Source of the DNA: Calditrichota bacterium
Lineage (GTDB): Bacteria; Electryoneota; RPQS01
Length of the DNA: 64,000 nucleotides
NCBI GenBank assembly: GCA_020637445.1
Contig: JACJVZ010000001.1
Span: forward strand, 1,116,001-1,180,000
Direction of reading: 5' to 3'
The notes under the pieces: model-generated
Database searches by the model: none
What the model was told of the DNA's origin: nothing
The model's input: the letters and a program-made list of their open reading frames with translations, nothing else
Program-made: the position numbers and the translations under genes
Shown: in pieces, positions 59,234-64,000 of the stretch
How the letters are laid out: every line of letters begins with the position of its first letter
How positions within the stretch are numbered: the stretch's first letter is position 1

Positions 59234-59680
59234 TCACTTTGCGGACTTTTCGAGAATGATCGTTACCGGCCCGTCATTGACCAAGTGGACAGCCATTTTG
59301 GCTCCGAACAGGCCAGTTTGGACTTCAGTTCCTTTTTCCCTTAGCTTTCTCACAAACAACTCGTAAAGCGGGATGGCAACTTCCGGGGGAGCGGCTGAAA
59401 CGAAACTCGGTCTCCTCCCCTTTTGGGCATCACCTAGAAGAGTAAACTGACTGACGACCAAAGCGTCGCCGCTAACCTCATCGAGACTTAAATTGAATTT
59501 GCCCTCGCTGTCCGAGAAGATGCGCAGATCGCGCACTTTGGCCACTCCCCATTCAATCTCGGACGGAGTGTCGTTTTGAGCGATACCCAAAAGGATCAGC
59601 AGGCCATGATTAATCCTGCCTACGACCTCACCATCGATTTCGACTCTTGCTTCGGTAACGCGCTGCAAAACGATCTTCAC
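59234..59680 (-). CDS. dtd: D-aminoacyl-tRNA deacylase
   Basis: A 148-aa enzyme that removes D-amino acids mistakenly loaded on tRNA. It has VLQRVTEARVEIDGEVVG, VSQFTLLGDAQKGRRPSF (the SQFTLL active-site element) and the C-terminal NDGPVTIILE (the GP motif that selects the D-form). The length is standard. It follows the lipoprotein gene after three bases and is upstream of lexA, whose promoter begins 27 bases after its stop. Confidence 0.97.
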   Translation of the reverse strand: MKIVLQRVTEARVEIDGEVVGRINHGLLILLGIAQNDTPSEIEWGVAKVRDLRIFSDSEGKFNLSLDEVSGDALVVSQFTLLGDAQKGRRPSFVSAAPPEVAIPLYELFVRKLREKGTEVQTGLFGAKMAVHLVNDGPVTIILEKSAK

Positions 59681-59683
59681 AGA

Positions 59684-60667
59684 CTACTCCAAGAACGACA
59701 GGCATTGAGGAATCGGATCGACATCAAGCGTATCCGTAACACGCGGAGGCGAGACGAACGGATCGAGTCTCAAAACGCGGCTTTCCGCCGGACAAATGAC
59801 AAAGAACGCATGTGATGAAACTGAGAAACCGGGTCGGATTGCGCTGTCGCCGAAATTCATAGATTCGTCGATACCATGCTCCAAGTCGAACAGCTTAGCA
59901 TCTCCATCCGCCGAATCGACCGCGAGCAGGTAATGTCCTTGCTGAGACATACACAAGTCAACAATTGTGCTGTTGAAATTCAAAGAGTCAACAAAGATAC
60001 CTGTGCCCGCATCGAGGACATAAATCGCGTCATTGCCGGGAACGGCACAATATGCAAGGAGACCGTCAGGTGAGAAAGCGACGTCCGTGCAGGGTGACGG
60101 AAACGAGATGCTCATTTCTTCAAAGAAGCCCTGTTCTTTGATTGCGCGAACCGTACTGTCTCCGCGGCAGGCAATCCACGCGGACTGGTCACCAATCGGC
60201 CGCATACGAATCCTGCGCGGATTTTCTCCCGTGAACATCGTATCGGGATCGAAAGTTGAGAGCGGAAAACGGTAGTACCGAGAGTTGTTGGTAATGAGAT
60301 GACCTGTCGCGGACGAACGCGCGACGCGCAAGTCGGTGGGAGTGCCCGCAATCGAGACGTGCGTCAGCAGCCCGAACTCGCTCAGGCCGTAGAGCAGGAG
60401 TGCTCCCGATTCATTGTCGGCAACCAGCAGTCCGTTCCCGGAGGGTACAAGTTCACACGCGGTCGCCCAACCGAGCAAAGATTCTTTTTGAATGAGGTGG
60501 AGGTCCCGCAGATCAAAAAAAGCCAACTCACCGTGCACCGCACTTCCCACGACGAGAAACGGTGGCGTAAGTTGGCCACAACTGTTACAGCCATCTCCTT
60601 TTTCGCGGCATGCGACGAACAAAAGTCCGACCAGCAGCCAGCACAATTTCCAGTGATTTCTCAGCAG
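59684..60667 (-). CDS. Beta-propeller-like lipoprotein (probable CTG start)
   Basis: A lipoprotein of about 327 aa with lipobox FVAC and about six beta-propeller-like repeats (FDLRDLHLIQKESLL, VAFSPDGLLAYCAVPGNDAIYVLD, LLAVDSADGDAKLFDLEHG), as in YVTN/NHL families. TTG 60646 starts in the middle of the signal peptide without a ribosome site, whereas CTG 60667 or 60664 follows GGGAGGGG closely and supplies the basic n-region RNHWK. The start is therefore put at CTG. It lies 10 bases after ribBA. Function unknown. Confidence 0.72.
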   Translation of the reverse strand: MLRNHWKLCWLLVGLLFVACREKGDGCNSCGQLTPPFLVVGSAVHGELAFFDLRDLHLIQKESLLGWATACELVPSGNGLLVADNESGALLLYGLSEFGLLTHVSIAGTPTDLRVARSSATGHLITNNSRYYRFPLSTFDPDTMFTGENPRRIRMRPIGDQSAWIACRGDSTVRAIKEQGFFEEMSISFPSPCTDVAFSPDGLLAYCAVPGNDAIYVLDAGTGIFVDSLNFNSTIVDLCMSQQGHYLLAVDSADGDAKLFDLEHGIDESMNFGDSAIRPGFSVSSHAFFVICPAESRVLRLDPFVSPPRVTDTLDVDPIPQCLSFLE

Positions 60668-60677
60668 GAACCCCTCC

Positions 60678-61910
60678 CTACTTCAATTCGATCAGATGGC
60701 CAAGTTTGTCGCGCTTGGCCGCAAGATATTTTCGATTCGCATTAGTTGGTTCACTGAGCGCGGGAACACGCTCGACAATCTCCATGCCGTACTTTCTCAA
60801 ATCATCCAGTTTCGCCGGATTGTTGGTAATCAAGCGAACCTGTTTTACACCGAGCAGTTTGAGGATTTGCGCGCAAGCCGCGTAGCCTCTCAAGTCAGCC
60901 TTAAACCCGAGCTTCAAATTCGCTTCGACGGTGTCCAAGCCGTTGTCTTGCAATTTATATGCTTGCAGTTTTGCGGCTAATCCGATACCACGGCCTTCTT
61001 GCCGCAGATAGACCAGAACACCCGATCCTTCATCCTCCATTCGGCGCAATGCGGCTTCAAGTTGGGCACCGCAGTCACATCTCCCACTGCCAAATACATC
61101 TCCTGTTAAGCACTCGGAATGGGCCCGAACCAAGACGGGTTTGGTGAGATCGAGCGGTTCCTTGATGATCGCCAAATGATCGTCGCCTTTGATTGAATCC
61201 ACAAAATGCGCAAGGGTGAAACGGCCGAACTTGTTCGGAAACGGCACACGCACGCGCTCTTCCATAAATATCTCATTTTGGGCACGATGTATGGCGATTT
61301 GCTCGACCGAAATAATCTTCAGTCCGTGTTTATCGGCATAGGCTCGCAACTCATTGCCGCGCAGCATTTTGCCGTCGTCGCCCATCACTTCACAGAGCAC
61401 GCCGGACGGAATAAGTCCGGCCAAGCGCGCCAAATCCACGGTTGCTTCAGTTTGGCCGGGACGTGCAAGCACGCCGCCGGGATGCGCACGAAGAGGATGA
61501 ATGTGTCCGGGACGGCCCAGATCGGAAGGTTTGGTCGACGGATCGATCAAAGCGTGGATGGTTTTGGCCCGGTCAAAAGCGGAAATCCCCGTCGTCGTAC
61601 CATACAAATAATCGACCGATTCGGTGAAAGCCGTACCGAGCTTCGCCGTGTTTTCGGCAACCTGCTGTCGCAGATTCAACGCGCGACACCGTTCATCGGT
61701 CAAGCACGCGCAGATCATTCCGCGGCCGTGCGCGGCCATGAAATTCACGGATTCCGGAGTGATGAAGACGCTGGCTTGAACCAGATCGCCTTCATTTTCA
61801 CGGTCTTCATCGTCGACGACGATGACCATTTTTCCATTTGCTATGTCGCGCAGTCCATCTTCGAACGAATCGAGAAAGGCGCGGTTGCCGTTCAAATTAT
61901 TTTCGCTCAT
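60678..61910 (-). CDS. ribBA: Bifunctional 3,4-dihydroxy-2-butanone 4-phosphate synthase / GTP cyclohydrolase II
   Basis: A 410-aa fusion for two early riboflavin steps. The N-terminal half (about 1-205) has VDDEDRENEGDLV and the RPGHIHPLRAHPGGVLARPGQTEA segment of the butanone phosphate synthase. The C-terminal half has the zinc cysteines in HSECLTGDVFGSGRCDCG and RQEGRGIGL of GTP cyclohydrolase II. Both active sites look complete. It overlaps ribE by four bases. No ribH is in the window. Confidence 0.97.
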   Translation of the reverse strand: MSENNLNGNRAFLDSFEDGLRDIANGKMVIVVDDEDRENEGDLVQASVFITPESVNFMAAHGRGMICACLTDERCRALNLRQQVAENTAKLGTAFTESVDYLYGTTTGISAFDRAKTIHALIDPSTKPSDLGRPGHIHPLRAHPGGVLARPGQTEATVDLARLAGLIPSGVLCEVMGDDGKMLRGNELRAYADKHGLKIISVEQIAIHRAQNEIFMEERVRVPFPNKFGRFTLAHFVDSIKGDDHLAIIKEPLDLTKPVLVRAHSECLTGDVFGSGRCDCGAQLEAALRRMEDEGSGVLVYLRQEGRGIGLAAKLQAYKLQDNGLDTVEANLKLGFKADLRGYAACAQILKLLGVKQVRLITNNPAKLDDLRKYGMEIVERVPALSEPTNANRKYLAAKRDKLGHLIELK

Positions 61911-62527
61911 ACTATGCCTCGTGCTTCCGCGACTCGCAGTTTATCGGGCAACAACTTCTCAATGTACTTCCCCACCATATCGACCTCAATATTGACGAGA
62001 TCGCCGACTTGATAGTTGTGGAACACGGTATTTTGATACGTGTGCGGAATGATTCCGATGACAACACTTGTTGTGCGCACTTCGGCAGCCGTGAGCGAAA
62101 CTCCGTCCACGGAAATCGAGCCGGTGTGCACGACATATTTCATTAGTTCAGGCGGCAATTCGAATTCATAGACTCGATTGTCGCCGTCTTGACGAATCGA
62201 CTTGACCTTGCCTTGGCCGTCTACATGCCCTTGCACGAGGTGTCCGCCAAGTTCAGCGCCAAATTTCAGCGGTCGTTCGAGATTTACCTCGCTGTCGATT
62301 TCAAGTTTTCCGAGCGAGGTCTTTTCCAACGTAATCCGCATCAGTTCGCAGGTGAATCCCTGTTTGTCCGATGCAATCGACGTGGTGCAGCAGCCGTTCA
62401 AGGCCAGACTTGCACCCAGCGGCAACTCGTCGATCCATTTAGGACCAACGATGCGAATTTTGCGAAACATATCGCCGTCGGAGAACTCAGCAACTTTGCC
62501 GACGGCTTCAACAATGCCCGTGAACAT
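61907..62527 (-). CDS. ribE: Riboflavin synthase, alpha subunit
   Basis: A 206-aa enzyme of two tandem lumazine-binding repeats: the first begins MFTGIVEAVGKV with SLALNGCCTT, the second has GHLVQGHVDGQGKV and SISVDGVSLT. It disproportionates two dimethylribityllumazine molecules into riboflavin. ATG 62527 is the family start; the frame is open 11 codons further into ribD. It overlaps ribD by 20 bases and ribBA by four. Some nomenclature calls it ribC. Confidence 0.96.
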   Translation of the reverse strand: MFTGIVEAVGKVAEFSDGDMFRKIRIVGPKWIDELPLGASLALNGCCTTSIASDKQGFTCELMRITLEKTSLGKLEIDSEVNLERPLKFGAELGGHLVQGHVDGQGKVKSIRQDGDNRVYEFELPPELMKYVVHTGSISVDGVSLTAAEVRTTSVVIGIIPHTYQNTVFHNYQVGDLVNIEVDMVGKYIEKLLPDKLRVAEARGIV

Positions 62528-63656
62528 CTCTCTCCAAATAGTACCAATGATCTTCGTCAAACATCTCTTGACGATGAGTAGTCAGACGCGGAGCTTTTTG
62601 CAGCGTCTCCAATCCAAGCTCTCCCACGCTGGGACGACCGTCGGCTCCGATAAGCATTGGGGCGACGGCGACAATCAGTTCATCCCAAAGTCCGTCAGTC
62701 AACAGCGAAGCATGGACGGTGCCGCCACCTTCCACCAGAACAGACGTTACATCCCGGCGGGCGATTTCGCGCATAGCATGCTTCATATCGACGCGGCCAT
62801 CGGGAGCCTGCCTGCAGAAAATCACGACCACTCCAAGCTGTTTGAGTCTCGCGACCTTTTGTTCGTCCACGCCGTCCGTGGTGAGAATCCAGGTCTTCGA
62901 TTGATCCTTGTGCGACAAGATGTGCGAACTTTCCGGAATTCGCAGCCTCGAGTCGGCGATAACTCGAACCGGATCCCGCCCTTTTACGTGCCGCACGTTC
63001 AAGAGCGGATCATCGTCCAAAACAGTTTGGACACCAACCAAGAGTGCGTCAAGTTTCGTGCGCAGTCTGTGTACTTCGGTGCGCGACGCCTGGCCGGTAA
63101 TCCATCGTGATTCCCCGTTTGCAAGTGCAATCCTGCCGTCAAGACTCTGCGCGATCTTCAAGAGTATCCACGGTCTCCCCTTCGTCATAAATGTCAGAAA
63201 CGGTGCATTGAGCCGCCTTGCTTCGGCTTCGCAAACTCCAACCCGCACTTCGATACCTGAATCGGAAAGGATCGTCATGCCATTGCCGTTAACCAGTGGA
63301 TTGGGATCTTGATGAGCAATGACGACTTTCTTGACGCCCGCATTCATCAATGCTGTCGTGCAGGGAGCCGTTTTGCCGACATGGCAGCACGGTTCGAGAT
63401 TGACGTATACGGTAGCACCCCGGGCTTCGTCTTCGGTGAGTTTTTTCAGGAGTGCGGTTTCCGCATGCAAGTCGCCGAATTTGCGGTGATAGGCTTTGGC
63501 AAGTACTTTGCCGTTTTTGACCGCAATCGCACCAACGAGCGGATTCGGACTGACAAATCCCGCGCCCTTTTCCGCTTCCCTCAGAGCCATGCGCATGAAG
63601 CGCTCGTCTTCAGAAAGTTTCACACGCTTTTCAGACACCGGTCTATCGCTCACCAC
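62508..63656 (-). CDS. ribD: Bifunctional diaminohydroxyphosphoribosylaminopyrimidine deaminase / reductase
   Basis: A 382-aa two-domain enzyme. The N-terminal zinc deaminase has LHAETALLKKL and NLEPCCHVGKTAPC. The C-terminal reductase has LLKIAQSLDGRIAL, ESRWITGQASR and VEGGGTVHASLL. It performs the second and third steps of the pathway. It lies four bases after the ddl stop and overlaps ribE. I saw no FMN riboswitch directly before it, and the operon start may lie outside the window. Confidence 0.97.
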   Translation of the reverse strand: MVSDRPVSEKRVKLSEDERFMRMALREAEKGAGFVSPNPLVGAIAVKNGKVLAKAYHRKFGDLHAETALLKKLTEDEARGATVYVNLEPCCHVGKTAPCTTALMNAGVKKVVIAHQDPNPLVNGNGMTILSDSGIEVRVGVCEAEARRLNAPFLTFMTKGRPWILLKIAQSLDGRIALANGESRWITGQASRTEVHRLRTKLDALLVGVQTVLDDDPLLNVRHVKGRDPVRVIADSRLRIPESSHILSHKDQSKTWILTTDGVDEQKVARLKQLGVVVIFCRQAPDGRVDMKHAMREIARRDVTSVLVEGGGTVHASLLTDGLWDELIVAVAPMLIGADGRPSVGELGLETLQKAPRLTTHRQEMFDEDHWYYLERDVHGHC

Positions 63657-63660
63657 TCCC

Positions 63661-64000
63661 TCACGCGATCACCGATTTGACAGGAGACCAAGCCGTCTCG
63701 ATAATTTTCTCGATCAATTGTTCTGGTGACCAACCGTAAGCGCGCGCGGCCTTTGGTACCAAGGAAGTCGTGGTCATTCCGGGAAGCGAGTTAAGCTCGA
63801 GGCAAATGAACATTTCTTCGCTGACGAGGAAGTCCACGCGTGCAAATCCGCGCGCACCCACCGCCACAAATACATCTTCCGCGCATTCCCGTATGGCTTC
63901 GGCAATGTCCAATGGAAGTTCCGCCGGGCAAACATACTCGGTTCGGCCTGAGGTATATTTGTTGGAATAGTCGTAGAAGCCGTCTTTGGGACGAATCTCG
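63661..64000 (-). CDS. ddl: D-alanine--D-alanine ligase, C-terminal part (start outside window)
   Basis: About 113 residues are visible, running off the window edge. It begins with the conserved DGFYDYSNKYTSGRTEYVCPA region of ATP-grasp D-Ala-D-Ala ligases, then GFARVDFLVSE and the ATP-site CLELNSLPGMTTTSLVPKAA with the Asn and Glu that bind magnesium. It joins two D-alanines for peptidoglycan. The ligase is immediately upstream of ribD, which is a somewhat unusual partner. Confidence 0.93.
   Translation of the reverse strand, partial: EIRPKDGFYDYSNKYTSGRTEYVCPAELPLDIAEAIRECAEDVFVAVGARGFARVDFLVSEEMFICLELNSLPGMTTTSLVPKAARAYGWSPEQLIEKIIETAWSPVKSVIA

Noticed and set aside
62500..64000. FMN (RFN) riboswitch for the riboflavin genes
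   Set aside because: The genes before ribD are packed (ddl stop is four bases away), leaving no room for the element; any leader must lie upstream of ddl, outside the window.
1..64000. Mobile elements, prophage, CRISPR arrays, rRNA
   Set aside because: I looked for transposase motifs, regular direct repeats with spacers and rRNA-like stretches and saw none; the only RNA gene found is tRNA-Asn.

Overview
The window is a gene-dense chromosomal segment (nearly all coding, about half GC by eye) of a Gram-negative bacterium with a lipid A-type outer membrane: lpxK, an orphan LAB_N protein, several signal-peptide-bearing beta-barrels and lipobox lipoproteins. A complete Bat/MoxR operon, a DUF2723 (TMEM260-like) glycosyltransferase, a PorV-like barrel and a DUF4835-like protein point to the FCB side of the tree (Fibrobacterota/Chlorobiota/Bacteroidota and related candidate phyla). 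I cannot name a phylum with confidence. There are no insertion sequences, phage genes or CRISPR arrays; it reads as stable core genome.

Layout. 2-550 is the end of a membrane protein gene. From 623 to 33261 every gene lies on the minus strand, mostly with 4-base start/stop overlaps. Reading in transcription order: a 32-residue basic protein, a HIT protein and a TPR lipoprotein; the Bat operon (moxR, DUF58, DUF4381-like, batA, batB, batC, batD, batE, then a SPOR lipoprotein); a promoter-to-terminator unit of GT2, DUF2723 O-mannosyltransferase-like protein and a beta-barrel; then purE, a polyprenol-phosphate-mannose synthase-like gene, GT2, accA, a thioesterase, an SDR, a helicase-exonuclease fusion, a biotin carboxylase/BCCP/methylmalonyl-CoA mutase/birA set, coaX, an amidase, greA, a double PspC protein, lepA and lepB.

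33372-39438 is a plus-strand island: tRNA-Asn with its own promoter and terminator, then glgB, a cobalamin-binding-like protein, a POT peptide transporter and an alaA-type aminotransferase. 39455-57564 is minus again: nuoN-M-L-K-J with its own promoter, lpxK, nrdR, glyA, a beta-barrel, a lipoprotein, LAB_N, rho, murI, a second amidase, GT2 and two more outer-membrane proteins. 57563-58417 is a plus-strand DUF4835-like gene. The rest is minus: lexA, dtd, a beta-propeller lipoprotein, ribBA, ribE, ribD and the end of ddl.

Functionally the window combines envelope building (amidases, MurI, Ddl, LpxK, Bat, glycosyltransferases), biotin- and B12-dependent carbon metabolism, respiration, riboflavin synthesis and central regulators (LexA, NrdR, Rho, GreA). 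Points most worth a second look: the O-mannosylation-like module, the MrfA-MrfB-type fusion, the wide LexA-type inverted repeat over a perfect promoter, a G-depleted C-rich leader before rho, and a probable leaderless gene whose start codon shares a CATG with the divergent neighbour.
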